The notes: generated from the letters alone by a model not told the origin. A DNA stretch of 64,000 nt from Lichina pygmaea (GCA_963422465.1 OY730175.1:3038001-3102000), one strand, 5' to 3'. Counted from the stretch's first letter, positions 22,664 to 35,300 are shown. Translations and numbers: made by a program.

Positions 22664-25600
22664 CTAGGTATTGGATTGGGAATAGTGGAGTTTGAAAGCT
22701 AGATTAAACTGGTTTAGTCTTTTCAAAGACATAAACCAGTACAAGAACTTCTGTAGTAGCTCTGGGTTTGAAATATTAGTGGTGAAGTCTTGGGGATTAA
22801 AAGAGACTTGTTGTCTTTGTCTTGAATAAAGAGAGCATGAAGAGGTGATATGTTTTGCAGTTTCTTCTGCTTGGCCACACACACATAGTGGGGTAGGGAA
22901 GTCAGGAGCTCCAGCTCTGAAAAAAAAACTTGCCAGACCAATTCTTCCAGTCCTGATTTGCAGTAGCAGACTTGCCTCAGCTTTCTGTAACTCTTTGTAG
23001 AGCTTCAGATTGTTTTTGTGTGGCTTTTGACAGAAAGTCTGCCAGCCTGGATAGCTTCTTCTTTTCTTCTCTTCCCATTGGTCTTCCCACTCTTTAGTAA
23101 AGAGCTTTTGTAGTTCTTTCTTTGAACTAGCCTGGTTAGTAGTTATTTGACTTAACCAAGTGAATTTCCACTTAGGAGAGATAGTTGAGGATTCCTTTAA
23201 AGGTCTCTTCAAGAGAGAGGCATAGCTGGAAATAGTGGAAAAGATACTGTCAAGAAAGTATTTGAGAGGGGAGTTTTGAATAGAAGAAAGAAAACAGGCA
23301 GTGCGAAATTTAAAGTATAGGTCTAGAGGTAGAAGAAAAAGCTCACTCTCTAATAGAAAAGAAGGAGTGGCTTTGAAGGCACCCCCAATAAGTCTTAGGC
23401 ATCTGTTTTGAAATGAAACAAGAGAAGAGATATTGGAGGATTTTCTTAGAGGGTTAAACCAGATCCCCACTGCATAGCTCAGTAGAGATCTCAGTATAGC
23501 AGTGTACACCAGACGTGATGTGTGAACTGGAAAGCCCCAAGAAGAATAGGAAGTTCTAGAAAGAGAAGACAGTGCTTTCTGTGCTTTTTGAAGAATAATC
23601 CTCTGGTGTTTGTGCCAGTGGAGCTTTGCATCTAGGTACACTCCAAGTACTCGCACTTCTTCTTTTGGTTTGAGAATCACATTCCCCAGTCTGAGCTTGA
23701 GCTGAAGATTGTCTGATCTTCTTCTGGAAAAATGAAGTATTTCATATTTCTCAGGAGAGAAGACCATTCCATGTCTTGCAGTCTATGATAGACATTTGAG
23801 GTGTGTGTTCTTTAACTTCAGAAGGTTATTTTTCAAGGAGTGACCAAAAGCAAGCAGATTTGTATCATCTGCAAACCCCAGGGCAGATACACCAGAAGAG
23901 GGAGTATGCACAGTCTCATGCAATTCAGAAATGTAGAATAGAAAAAGAATAGAGGATAATGGAGAATCTTGAGGAACTCCACAATGAATAGGAATTGAAC
24001 AAGACTCAGAATCATCAAAGACAAGAGTGGTAGAGTGCTTATCACAGAAGGAGTAGATCCAGGAAGCTAGCCAGGCAGGTATTCCTTTTCTTTTCAGAAT
24101 TTGCTGTAGTATCTTGGGGAGAACTCTGTCATAGGCTCCTGAGATATCCAGTGAGAGTAGGGATGCAACTATGCCTTCCTTCCAGACTTTTTCCACTTGG
24201 GAGGTTAGAAGGAAAAGTGCTGCTTCTGTGGATCTTCCTTTCCTAAAGCCTATTTGGATATCTGGCAATAGTCCAGCTTCTTCTGCTATCTTGCTTAGTC
24301 TGGCTGCAGCAATAGCTTCCATCAGCTTGCCTGTTGTGTTTAGCAGAGCTATAGGGTGCCAGGCTTTAGCTTGATTGTAGGTTCCCTTGCCAGGTTTCCT
24401 CAAGCAGACTGTTTTTGCACTCTTAAATCTTTCAGGGAAGTACTCCAGTTTCCAGCATGTTGAAGTCAGAATAGCTAGAGCTTGGCAGAACCTAGGCCCC
24501 AGAGCTCTCAGAAATCCATTTGGCAGCTTATCTCTCCCTCCTGCTGTGAAAGGTTTCTTCTTGGCCAGAATTTACTCCACTTCTTCACATGTTACCTCCT
24601 GGGAGAGCTGTATCTCACAGATAGTCTGGGAGCTTTCTGAGCCTGGTCCTGGAACTAGAGCTTTTGGAAAGAACTGCTGTGAGAAGGCTTTAGTCTTTTC
24701 CTCAAAGGTTTTGGCTATTCCTTCTTGTGTTTCCAGGTCAGGAACCAGAGGAAGATCAGGAGTCTTGTTGGCTTTGGACTTTCTCCACTTTGCAAGCTTC
24801 CAGAACTTTGAAGAGCTGGCCAGCTCATGGATTTGGTGTCTGAAAGTGTTCTGTTTTCCATCTCTGACTGCCTTTTTCTTGAGCTTAGTTGCTTGCTCAA
24901 GTTCCTCTTGACTTGCTTGCCTTTTTTGTACTTTTCTTCTTACTCTTCTTTCCTCTTTAACCTTGTTTTGGATCTCTTGATTCCACCAGGGAACTGAGTG
25001 GCCAGATTGCTTCTGGGGCTGTGTGGATTTGCTTGCTATTTCTTAGAGAAAGTTGTCAAGATACTCCAAGTACTCATCCACTTCATATTTGTCTTGGAAG
25101 TGGAAGGGCAGGTGTAGCTTCTCACATTCTACTCTTGCAAGGTTTGAGTCCAGTGTTCTCCAGTTTCTTTCTGGTTTCCAGATTTTCCTTGGAGGATCCA
25201 GGTCCAGGCAGGTTAGTACAGGTCTGTGGCCAGACCCATGAAAGAACTGAAGAGCCACTTTAGAGAAAATCAGAGAGTTAGAAAGAGAAGAAGAAATAAA
25301 AGACAGATCAATAGCAGAACATAGTTTTTCAGAAAGAGATCTTGCTCTGGTAGGGGTGAAAGATGCAATAGCTAAATCCAGATTTAAATCTTTCATTAGG
25401 TCTTGAAACTTGTTTACAGTCTCAGAGTACAGTCTTCTTTTCTTTGACCAGTCTGGGTGGTGAAGATTTGAGTCTGTGAGAAGAATATGTTGTCCTTGTT
25501 CTTGTAATGCATTTTGGAGTAAACAGAGAAGAGCTTCTGATGCCTCTGTGTAGTTTTCTTGACTTGATGGGGTGAAGTAGAGATTATGTACCCAGAGAGA

Positions 25601-25906
25601 AGTAGAAGAGTTTTCCAGGTAGATTTCAAGAGAAACAAAGTCTTTATTCCAGAAGGTAGGATGAAGAGAAGAGAGTTTCAGATTTTTATTAATAAGAAAA
25701 AGTGTTCTGCCAATCTCTGAACAGTGGAGAGGAAGAAAGGAAGAGAAAATAGTTGAAGTGCTTGTTTCTAGGTGAGTGTTTTTCCAGGGCTCTTGAAGTG
25801 CAATAATGTCCACCTCTTGGAGAGCTGAGGTTGCTAGCAGTAGCTCTTGGACTGATTGGCTTTTTTGCACATTATACTGGAGAAGTGTCAGCTTTGTGTC
25901 TTTCAT
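22664..25906 (-). pseudogene. LINE copy D ORF2, three nonsense codons
   Basis: 1081-codon frame from ATG 25,906, overlapping the ORF1 stop as ATGA (25,903-25,906). EEP endonuclease with GSGHRPVLT near 25,225, where other copies have GSDHRPV, so an active-site Asp is altered. The RT has GFRKGRSTEAALFLL, ISGAYDRVLP, FADDTNLLAFGHS and PQD in place of PQG. The C-terminal motif is CVCGQAEETAKHITSSC. Stops: 25,043-25,045 (TAA for CAA), 24,572-24,574 (TAA for CAA) and 23,783-23,785 (TAG for TGG), all single transitions. No frameshift seen. Confidence 0.9.
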
Positions 25907-27294
25907 GCAGACATCTCAGTATCAAAGATCTTGAAGAAGTTAGCTGGTAGCTTTCCTCCAGAGTTGGCTGATCTTGAAGAAATAATTTGCACTTCTGGGA
26001 GTGCACCTCTGAGTCGCTCTGAGCTTCTGCTTGGCTCAGCTATTTTACGTTTTTTCCCTCCTGGTAGAGACTGAGAGAGAGGGAAAGACATAACTGGGGA
26101 GGGTTGTAGAGCTGGAACAGAGGTAGCTGTTGGGATCTTATATTTTCCTGGGCGTGTGTTCTATGCTTCTCTTGCCTTCTTGGCTGCTTCCTGGCGTACT
26201 GGACAGACACTGGCCCAGGCTGGGTGAGCTCCTCTGCAGTTGCAGCATTTTGGCTTGAGAAGCTGTTCAGGAACTTGGCAGGCTCTCCTTTCATGCTGGC
26301 CTCCACAGGCACCACACACAGCTTTGTTCTTGCAGAAGTGTGCTTGGTGCCCATAGCCAAAGCACTTGAAACATTGTGCAATGACTGTGTCTGCCAGGAA
26401 AGGTTCTGCTTCATGCATCCTGTGCCCCAGCACTAGCCCACTCTCAATCAAAAGATTGGCTTGTTCAGGGGTAGCCAGATCCAGGTGGAGAGAGGTAACT
26501 GGCTTCTTTTGAGCTATAGCCTTCTTAGACCAGTAGGCTCTCAGGATAGTGATTTGTTTGCTCAGAGATAGGTTGCTGTTCTGGATTATCTGGCAGGTTT
26601 TCTCCAGGTCTTCAGGTTGGATATCTTCTGTTCTGACTCCATGGATCAGAACTGGGAATCTCTTGGGCTGGATGGTTGCTTCCTTTGTGAAGATAGCTGA
26701 TACCCAGGCAGGGTTTTTCTCTAGGAAAACTTTAGTCTCTTGGCTTTCTGTGTTAATAAGGATATCCTCTGAAGGAAGTTTCCTTACTGCTCTGACCTGC
26801 TTGTTGTAGGGGCTGGGTAGTCTGTCTTGAAGAGCCTGGAAAAGCTGGATGTGAGTTCTATTAGCCATGTCAGGTGGCTGGATACCAGGATGTACAAGAA
26901 CTTCTTTGAGAATTCTTGCAGGTAGAGGGATTTGTGCTGGAATAAATTTTTGGACAGTCTGGGCATATAATAGCTTGGCTTCTTGTTTGTCCAGCCACTT
27001 GTTGATATTTTCCAGCTCCTGGAAGATTCTGTTGGTGAGGCCAGTAGAGCTAGACTGGACTTCTGTAGAGAAGGAGTTCTTTTTGATATTTTCCCAGCTT
27101 TTCAGAATAGATTCTGGGACTGGTTGGGTTTTGATCCAGGAGTCTACTAGTTTGTAGTCATTCTGGGGAGCTGGTTGGAGGGTAGGAGAGCTGGACTGGG
27201 TGCTAGGCAGACTGGAAGCTGGTTGGGAGAGTATAGCTGGTGTAGCTCTGGTGTTACTTTCTGAAGAGGTGGGTTTTTTCTTCTTGGAAGCCAT
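25903..27294 (-). pseudogene. LINE copy D ORF1, one nonsense codon
   Basis: 464-codon frame starting MASKKKKPTSSESN. It carries the three knuckles CFKCFGYGHQAHFC, CGACGGQHERRAC and CCNCRGAHPAWASVC and ends just after DTEMSA at the ATGA overlap with ORF2. One stop at 26,161-26,163 (TAG where copy E has TGG) cuts off the last 86 residues after the knuckles. Confidence 0.9.
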
Positions 27295-27795
27295 GTTAGA
27301 GATTGTTTGGCACTGGTTGGGTGTTTTCTGTCTGCAGAGTACTGCCAGAAAGAAGAGTCACCTGGTTTCCCAGCAGTAATAATCTAGTCCTGGGACTAAT
27401 CCCCAAGACTAGACTTTCCTGGGCAGCTTTTTCCAACTAAGCTCTGGGCAAAGCTAGAAGTATTAACCTAGACTAGAGACCAGACCCCCTATCCAGACTT
27501 TCCTTGAGCCAAAGACTCTGCTAGCTCCAGAGTCAGTCAGACTCTAACCATTCCTCTTATCCTGAGACTCTCTCTCTGGTTGTGGGTAGATTGCTGGTTG
27601 TTGAAGAAGAAGATCGTGGATTCAGGATCACACCTTTTGACAAACAGGTGTGATTCTCAAAGGTAATGGGTTTTCACCTTAAGGTTTGGGTGGTTTCAGA
27701 GAGGAACTCGGCTGTTTTCCAGAACATATGACAAATTGTGGTGTTTGTCAAAAATGATGGTCCTTGAAGAACATAGTTCTGGGAAGAGTTTGTGT

Positions 27796-29600
27796 TACAT
27801 GTCTAGTGATGTTGGCTTGTGATTCTTCCAGACTGCGCAGTCTGCAGTCTGATAGTTTGCTAATCTGCATTTGAAGCACAGGTTTTCTTGCTTCCTGTGT
27901 TCTTGCTCTTGAGGCAGCAACAGCTTGCACACTCTGTGAACTCTGGGACTGCAGTCTTGCCTATTCAGTTGGTTGTCCAGCTGTGACTGTGTCAGTTGGG
28001 TGCAAGTACATGTTGGCAGACTCTTGATTTCTGTTGTATAGGTATGAACCCCTGGGGTATGACTTTCATGCCAATTCTCCTGCCTATTCTGACTCACTGT
28101 TGTACTGACAATACCCAGAAGTTGGCAGAGGCCTGTAGTCTTCTGAGAATAGTCTTGAGTCAGACCAACAGTTGCTTCTCTTCCAGTTATTCGTGTACAA
28201 CTCCAGGTGTAGCACTCAGCTTGTCACTTCCTCAAGAGTCTGCAGCATGTCATGATCTTGAGTCATCTTGTGTTGGAGATCTGGCAGCAGTTTGATCAGG
28301 AGTTCCTTGGTGTGTTCCACATCTGACTTTGACCCCAGGTCTTTGCTGACCCTGTCCAGATAGTTGACAAAGTCTTGCACTGACTGCCCAGATTGCTGAT
28401 AGGTGGTGTTGTACTTTTGCAGCACTGTAAGCTCTCTATTTGTTGGATGCTCAAATTGATCCTTGAGAAAACTTTTGTACTAGTCTCAAGTCATCATCTC
28501 CATGTCACCTTTCTTGTAACAGATCTGCATCACACTCTCAATAGCTTCATCAACATACTGCATTGCTTTGAGAACTATCTTCTTATTGTCTATGACCTCT
28601 GAGATCTCAAAACCCAGCTCACATTGATGCAGGTATTTCTGCAGTTCTTGCGCACTTCTCCCAGAGTACTTTGTGATACCTCTAAGTTTGAAATCCTCTC
28701 TGTATGTCTGGGTAGTTGACATCTCTGCCCAGAACAGTCCTATGACTATGTCACTGTGGACTGGCTTATTTACAGCCAGTCCTACATATCTGCTGTCTTC
28801 CAGCCCTATGGCTTCAGTTGTGACCTGGTGACTAAGTGCCTGTAGTTCAACCCACCTTGCTATAAGGTTTGACTGCTTGTCAAGTGCCTTCTTCCTGTGC
28901 TTGAGCTTCTTGAGTTTCTCTATCAGCAACAAGAGAGTTCTATCACTATACCTGAGGATACTGTGTTTATCTGCAATAATGTTCTCCAACACACACTTCT
29001 GTCCCACATCTCCACTGTTGTGCAGTGGTGATACTACTTCTCTGGTGAGAGATTGTGTCTTCCCTGCTGGAGGCAGTCCCCCTCCCAGATAGCCAGAAGA
29101 TGCTAGCCTTTAGTCAGCCAGATCCATTATTTTATTGTCTTGTGACAATTTGCTGGGAGTCCTCTTACCACAAAGAGCTCTGCCTGAGCCAGTTATCATG
29201 AACAGACTACTTTTTTGGTGAGAGAAGAGTGAACAAAACTGTGAGAATATTACCAGCAGTGTGCTCAGGATGCTGCTTAGTGGGTAGGATCAAGTGTGTT
29301 GGTAGAATTGTTTGCTGGTCTCTAAAGAGAACAGTGAGAGTGGCTCTATATACTATACAGCTCAGAACAGAGCATCTAGCTAAGCAACCTCAACCAATCT
29401 CCAAGCCACTGCACAGCTGTCTCAAGTAGCTGGCTAGTTGTGGCTGGTCATGGCTGGCTTGTGTCAGCTATACAGGTCAGAGCTGTATTGCTCTGTTGGT
29501 CATGTGAGTAGAGCCACATCACATGATCAAGAGATGTGGGGCTGTGGATGTAGACTATTGTAAGTAGTTGTTGCAACAAGACCTTACAGTTCTCAATCAC
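27796..29600 (-). mobile_element. LTR-retrotransposon relic with gag (family D)
   Basis: Minus-strand coding-like stretch (27,800-29,200) for a gag-type protein. It has a long charged helical N-terminal region (LLLLIEKLKKLKHRKKALDK near 28,900), a retrotransposon-gag middle (YREDFKLRGITKYSGRSAQ near 28,680 and TYQQSGQSVQDFVNYLDRVS near 28,380), and a knuckle-like C-terminal CFKCRLANYQTADC near 27,850. Upstream on the same strand a TATA-bearing stretch (about 29,230-29,590) looks like its 5' LTR or leader, but the outer edge is not clear. The relic is broken and truncated on its 3' side by LINE copy D. Superfamily not certain; gypsy is likely. Confidence 0.6.
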
Positions 29601-29693
29601 AGCAAGCTTGCATCTGATAGTGTTGCCCTTCTTCTTAGACAACAAACCCAGCTGCCAGCAAAGACAGATCTTGCAAGAAAAAAGTCACAACTC

Positions 29694-29885
29694 TTACTTC
29701 TTAATATTCTTCAGCTGAGCCTTGAGCTGAGTATACTCAAGCTCTATCTTCTCCCACTCTGACTCTGTAAGATGAAGATTACAACAGTAGCTCTTCTTAA
29801 TGCACTGACTGCAAGATGTGGACACTGAGCTGACAATACACTTGGTGTGATCATGACAACATGTACTGCATGAAACTTTGGACAT
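29694..29885 (-). CDS. antisense CX2CX6C frame of family C
   Basis: 63-residue minus-strand frame starting MSKVSCSTCCHDHTKC. Two clusters, CSTCCHDHTKC and CSQCIKKSYCC, share the CX2CX6C spacing of the antisense frame of family A (5594-6094). A charged helix follows (EWEKIELEYTQLKAQLKNIK). It lies 118 bp inside the LTR at 30,004 and points away from it. It may be a shortened remnant. Function unknown; zinc binding is inferred from the cysteines. Confidence 0.5.
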   Translation of the reverse strand: MSKVSCSTCCHDHTKCIVSSVSTSCSQCIKKSYCCNLHLTESEWEKIELEYTQLKAQLKNIKK

Positions 29886-30003
29886 CTTGCCTATCTTGCC
29901 AACTTAAGAACTAAGGACTCCACAACAGTTTTTGCAAGATGTCTGGAACATAGTGAGAGAAGTGAGAGGATCTGGAGATAGAATCTTTAGAGAGAGGGGA
30001 TAG

Positions 30004-30350
30004 TGTTAAGACCTAGACCAGAATAGCTGAGCTGACCTAAGTGAGTGTACAGAGGTACACACAACAATGTTCACCCAACCTGGTGGCAGAGATAGCAGAG
30101 ATGTAACCAGCTCTGCCAACTCTGCCACACAGAAAGCTGATACTCCTTGGGGAGAACCTCCCCTCTCAGGCTTCTGTATATAAGAGAACCCAGATAGCTG
30201 GGGAGAATAGCTCTCCAGACTGAACACACCTAACCAGAGACAATAGCAAGAGAGTTACCCTACTTGCTATTTATCTATTGAGTCCCTGCCCTTATTGTCC
30301 AGATATACAGACTACCCACATTCTGTGTGAACATGGACTAGCCCTTAACA
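30004..30350 (+). repeat. LTR of family C, plus orientation
   Basis: 347 bp, TGTTAAGACC...CCCTTAACA, with a GTATATAAGAG promoter near 30,177. A second copy in the opposite orientation lies at 36,520-36,867. No matching 5-bp duplication flanks it, consistent with being one end of a truncated element. Confidence 0.85.
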
Positions 30351-30610
30351 GGAAGGAGTAGTAGCCAGTCTTCTTTCTCTGGATATCTCAGAAGCTTATG
30401 ATAGAGTCCTGCCAGAAATTCTCAAGAAACTCCTTGAGAGAAAAGAAATTCCCAACTGGTTTGTTAACTGGATCTTTTCTTTCACTACCTAAACAAAAAC
30501 CTCTCTTGTTTTTGATAATTCAGAGTCTTCTCTTTTTCCAGTACACTGTGGAGTTCCCCAAGATTCACCTCTCTCTCCTATTTTGATTCTTTTCTATATT
30601 TCAGATCTTT
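30351..30610 (+). mobile_element. LINE RT-domain fragment
   Basis: About 260 bp matching ORF2 around the RT core (LDISEAYDRVLPEIL; CGVPQDSPLSPI) on the plus strand. It is truncated on both sides, by the family C LTR on the left and by a LINE 5' UTR fragment on the right. Not coding. Confidence 0.85.
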
Positions 30611-30884
30611 CAGACTACTTATAACAAGGCAGAGAGTGGCCAGTGACATTCTGAAGGACTGGGGACAGGCCCCAATTACCTAGGAACACTCAGTCTTGGG
30701 GTGTAGTCCCAGGATTGAGCAAGTACTCCCAGTCTGACAGAGATAACAGCTTGAATCTCTCTCAAGAGAAACATCTAGCACCAAGGAGATCAGGGCTTCC
30801 AGGATAAGAGAAATAGTTTAGAGCTTGCCTCTAGTGCTGGTAGAGTTGAAAAACTCTAGGAAAGCTCAGGCAGGGGGTGTGGTC
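30611..30884 (+). mobile_element. LINE 5' UTR fragment
   Basis: Matches the 5' UTR of copy E at about 53,247-53,513 nearly base for base, starting near ATAACAAGGCAGAGAGTGG. It is cut at GTGTGGTC by the family B LTR beginning at 30,885. Confidence 0.88.
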
Positions 30885-31309
30885 TGTCACGGTTCTGGCC
30901 CAGTTGCATATCTGGCACAAGTCACGCACCTTGTCGGGAAGTTCCATCTGCACTGTTGCCTGTTTGCTCTGCCATTACCTTGTTGCATATCTGGCACAAG
31001 TCACACACCTTGCCGGGAAGTTCCATCTGCACTGTTGCCTGTTTGCTCTGCTATTACCTTGTTGCATATCTGGCACAAGTCACACACCTTGCTGGGAAGT
31101 TCTATCTGCACTGTTACCTGTTTGCTACACTGTATCCCCTGCCTATAAGAACTTCTCCTACTCCCCCAGCTTCTTCTCTTCTTCTTTTCTCTTTTCCTTC
31201 CTTGTCTTTTGTCTTGTACATCAATCTGAGTCTCAAGTCTCAAGCCAAGTCAGGTCAAGGTTACTGAATCAGTTAGACTTGAGTTCTGCTCTGCCATTGT
31301 CTTGTCACA
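30885..31309 (+). repeat. 5' LTR of family B, three 79-bp units
   Basis: 425 bp, TGTCACGG...TTGTCACA. Three tandem 79-bp units begin with TTGCATATCTGGCAC at 30,904, 30,983 and 31,062; the third grades into the promoter part. CCTATAAGA at 31,142-31,150 is the likely TATA box. GTCTTTTGT at 31,204-31,212 is complementary to ACAAAAGAC at 31,312-31,320 just inside the LTR. Confidence 0.92.
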
Positions 31310-31479
31310 CTACAAAAGACCTACCCAACCATAACACACTTCACCAAGCTATGTTCACGTCCTTGTCATATCTCAACAACCAGACCAAGCTATGCCAGTT
31401 GCTGGAAATAACAAGTTGCTTCACAACATTTTTGCAGAGTTCATGTGAATTCAAGCTACTAACACTACTCCTAAGTCCA

Positions 31480-32330
31480 AGTCTGAACACACTGCTGACC
31501 CAGAGATCTTCAGTGGTGATGGCGGAAACACAGAAATCACGCATGAGAAGCTTGAGAGCTTCATCATGTCACTGTCACTCAAGATAACCCTCAACACTGA
31601 CTGGTACCCCACAGAAACATCGCGGATTGTGTACGTCTTTTCACGCATGACTGGCACTGCGCAGTCCTATATCTCAGCTAAGATCACAGCTGGCCAGTAC
31701 ATTGACTGGCACAACATTGTCCAAGATCTCCGGAACACCTTCTCTGACCCAGACCCAGAGTTCCTAGCTCAGAGAAAGCTCATCGTCTTATGTCAGGCCA
31801 ACTGTTCCTTTACTGAGTTCTTCACAGAGTTTGATCAGTATGCTCCACGCACAGGCTTCAACAACAAGGCCTTGAAGTGCCATCTTTGATGTGCTGTCTC
31901 TGAAGAGCTTACCAAGCAGCTTGTCAGTATCAACCTCAAGGACATCAGCTATCAGAAGCTTGTTGAGGAATGCCAGCTGTAGGACAACCAGTTGCGTGCC
32001 ACTTCTACCAACTCTCACTGTCCACGTCAAGCACCTCCCACCCAAGCCTCAGTTCCATGGTCAGGAGCTTCAGTTCTGTGTCCAGGGTTTAGCAAGCCAG
32101 TCTTCACACCACAGCCACCAAGTCCTACCATAGATCTCAGCCACTCTAAGCTGATGCCAGAAGAGCGAGAACATCACTGAAGCAAAGACCTCTGCTTCTA
32201 CTGTGGGAACCAAGGTCACATCTCAACCTTCTGTCCAGTGAAAAGCATGCCTGTTGTTGCCACCACCACAACCACCACCAAGTCTGCCACTGTTGAGACT
32301 ACTCCAGAGTCGGAAAACAAGTAGTCCTTG
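31480..32330 (+). pseudogene. gag region of family B
   Basis: Retrotransposon-gag-like frame (near 31,500-31,890: DWYPTETSRIVYVFSRMTGT, then WHNIVQDLRNTFSDPDPEFL) followed by a knuckle CFYCGNQGHISTFC near 32,190-32,235. Fossil, broken. Confidence 0.8.
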
Positions 32331-32339
32331 GTCATCGTC

Positions 32340-35300
32340 ACACCCAAGAACATGAAAAAGATCTCCATATTGGCTATCTGTCTCCAGACCAGCAATTAGA
32401 CAGCAAGTGCTTGTTTCTTCCTTGTATCCTAGATGGGAAATTTAAGTGCAATGCTCTTATTGACTCTGGCTGTTCAGCATTTGGCTGCATTGGTGCTTTC
32501 TTTACACAATCTCTTCACCAAAAACCTCTCCCCTACCCACACACATTGTGATTGTTTGATGGCAAGATGTCACAAACCACGCATCTTGCCAAGACAATAA
32601 TGACCACAGCACATAGTGTGCACCAGGAAGAAGTCTCTCTCTTTGTGTCTCCTGGTCTTCACTATGATGTGATTCTGGGGATGCCATAGCTCCAGAAGCA
32701 CAGGCCACACATTGATTGGACAAACACCTCAATCATGTTCAAGTCAGATCACTGCCAATCCACATGCCTCAAGTCAAACAATGGCTATCCTATCTCTTTG
32801 GATCTTGAAGCCAAGACATCTGCTGGAAAGCCTCAGGATCCCAAGCCCCTTTCTACCACGCCAATCCCCATCAATGCTGCTGTATTTTCTCTTCTTGCTG
32901 CCAAGCCAGATCACCAGGTGTTCAGTGTTTCTCTGAAAGACATTGAGCAGGTGTTGAAGCCAAAGAAGTGTGTGGATCCTGCCACACTTCTCTCTGCTCA
33001 GTACCACAAGTTCCTGGATGTCTTCAGCAAGGATGACGCTGACAAGCTTCCTCCTCTACACCCAGGAGTTGACCACAAGATCAAGATGGAACCAGGAACC
33101 CAGGCACCCTCTGGACCTCTGTACAGCATGAGCAGAGAAGAACTTGAAGTTCTCAAGAAGTACCTGACAGAGAACCTGAACAAGGACTTCATTCAAGCAT
33201 CTTCATCACCTGCTACTACACCAGTCCTCTTTGTCAAGAAGCCAGGAGGTGGATTGTGTTTCTGTGTAGACTACAGAGCACTCAACACTATCACCATCAA
33301 GAACTGTTACCCCCTACCACTGATCTGGGAGATGTTGGACTAGCTTTGCAAAGCTGTGTGGTACACCAAGCTTGACATTGTTGGTGCCTTCAACTGTATC
33401 TGGATAAAGGAAGGTGAAGAATAGAAGATTGCGTTCCGCACACGCTCAGACCTCTACGAATACCTTGTTATGCCCTTTGGTCTTGCCAATACTCCAAGCA
33501 TGTTCCAGAACTACATCAATGATGTTTTGGGGCCTGACATCCTTGACGTCTTTGGCACTACCTATGTGGATGACATCCTTGTCTACAGTCAGACACTCAA
33601 CAAACACTGGAAGCATGTCAAGCTTGTTCTCAGTCGACTACAAGATGTAAGCCTGCAAGTTGACATCTCCAAGTACAACTTTGAAGTGCATCAAGTCAAG
33701 TACCTTGGCCTTATCATTCAGTCTGCCACTGAAGACAGCCAACCCAGATCTGTGAGTATGGACCCAGCCAAGACTGACACTATCAAGGAGTGGAAGTCTT
33801 CTGCCAGTCTCAAGGAAGTGCAGAGCTTCATTGCCTTTGCAAACTTCTACCACCGGTTCATGAAAGACTTTGCCAAGCTTGCATCCCCACTCACAGCTCT
33901 GACCAAGAAGAATATTACCTTCAAGTAGGAAACCCCAGAGCAGTGCTTGTTTGAAAGTATCAAGAAGGTGTTCAGCACTGCACCTATCCTGCAGCACTTT
34001 GATCTGGAGAAGGAGTGTGTTGTTGAGACTGACACTTCTGACTACATCTCTGGTGCTGTCCTGTCACAGCCAGATCATGAAGGAGTTCTACACCCTGTTG
34101 CCTTCTTGTCACACTGCCACCTGCCAGCAGAATGCAACTACAAGATCTACAACAAAAAGTTGCTGGCAATTGTCTGTGCCTTTGAAGAATAGTGAGCAGA
34201 GCTTGAAGGATCTCCAGAACCTGTCAAAGTGATCTCTGATCACAAGAACTTGGAGTACTTCATGTCATCAAAGTGCCTTTCCCACCGTCAAGCCTGTTGG
34301 AGTGAGTTCTTGTCATGCTTCAATTTCAAGATCAGCTACTGTCCAGGCAGTCAGTGCAAGGCCAACGCCCTCACTCAACATTCCCAAGACCTCCTGTCAG
34401 ACAGTGATCCCTGTCAAGACTTCATGGAGTAAGTTGTTCTCAAGCCCAAGAATCTTGCACATTCAGAGGTTCAAGTCAAGCCCATCCAGATCCTGAGATG
34501 TTCAGAAGCTGCACTAGTTGACACTGAACCTGGTGCTGCACCTCTTTCAGACATCATCCAAGCTGCCTATAACAACCTTGCTGAAGGTGATCCAGTGGCA
34601 ACAGTATCACAGATGCTAAGGGATAGTGTCAGGCACAGTCAAGAAATATCTCTCTCAGACTGCAGCTTGGAAAATAACTGTCTCTTCTACAAGAACTGAC
34701 TCTGGATCTCTGAGAACGATAAGCTACACCTACACCTGTTCCAAGAAGCCTATGACCAAGCAATAGCTAGCCACACTGGGATTGCCAAGACCCACAATCT
34801 TCTGTCTTGTTGGTACTATTGGCCAAAGATAGTGAACATCATACTGCAGTACATCAGGAATTGTCATGTCTGCTCTCAAGCAAAGCCTGCCTGTGATTGC
34901 CAAGGAGAGCTGCTGTCTCTTCCCATACCTCAGCAATGTTGGCAGGATCTGGCTATAGATTTCATTACTGACTTGCCCAAGTCAAGAGATACCTGCTTCC
35001 CTGGTGCCAAGCACATCTGGGTCATCACTGACTGTCTCACCAAAGAACACCACTTTGTGCTATGTGCTGAGATGACAACCTCACATCTTGTCTGGATGTT
35101 CATCCAGTTTGTTGTCTGTACCCATGGCTTGCCAAGGAGCATTGTCTCAGACAGAGGAGGTCAGTTTGTCAGCTTATTCTGGAAAGTACTCTGTGCCCAT
35201 CTTGACATCATGCTACGACTATCCTCAGGACACCACCCAGAGACAGATAGTCAGACAGAACAAGAGAATCAGGAGCTTGAACACTACCTGAGATCCTATG

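Larger units (their letters stand above)
22491..27795 (-). mobile_element. LINE copy D, near full length
   Basis: Minus-strand LINE with 5' UTR (27,295-27,795), ORF1, ORF2, 3' UTR and an AAATA-type tail at 22,491-22,515. Its 5' UTR matches that of copy F (62,102) rather than copies C and E over most of its length, defining a second subfamily. The first 40 bp, starting AACTCTTCCCAG, is shared by D, E and F. Left flank is gypsy relic R4 and right flank is an unrelated gag relic. No target duplication seen. Confidence 0.9.
29600..30350 (+). mobile_element. 3' end of gypsy family C with LTR
   Basis: A plus-strand LTR (30,004-30,350) is preceded by a purine-rich tract ending at 30,003 and by a minus-strand frame with paired cysteine clusters (29,694-29,885). 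This is the same arrangement as the 3' end of family A. The rest of the element is missing on the left; the left border near 29,600 is approximate. The LTR runs straight into LINE RT sequence at 30,351. Confidence 0.65.

Noticed and set aside
30877-31587. 236-codon frame over the family B LTR
   Set aside because: Frame lies across tandem LTR units and the leader; repetitive peptide from the 79-bp units, not a protein.
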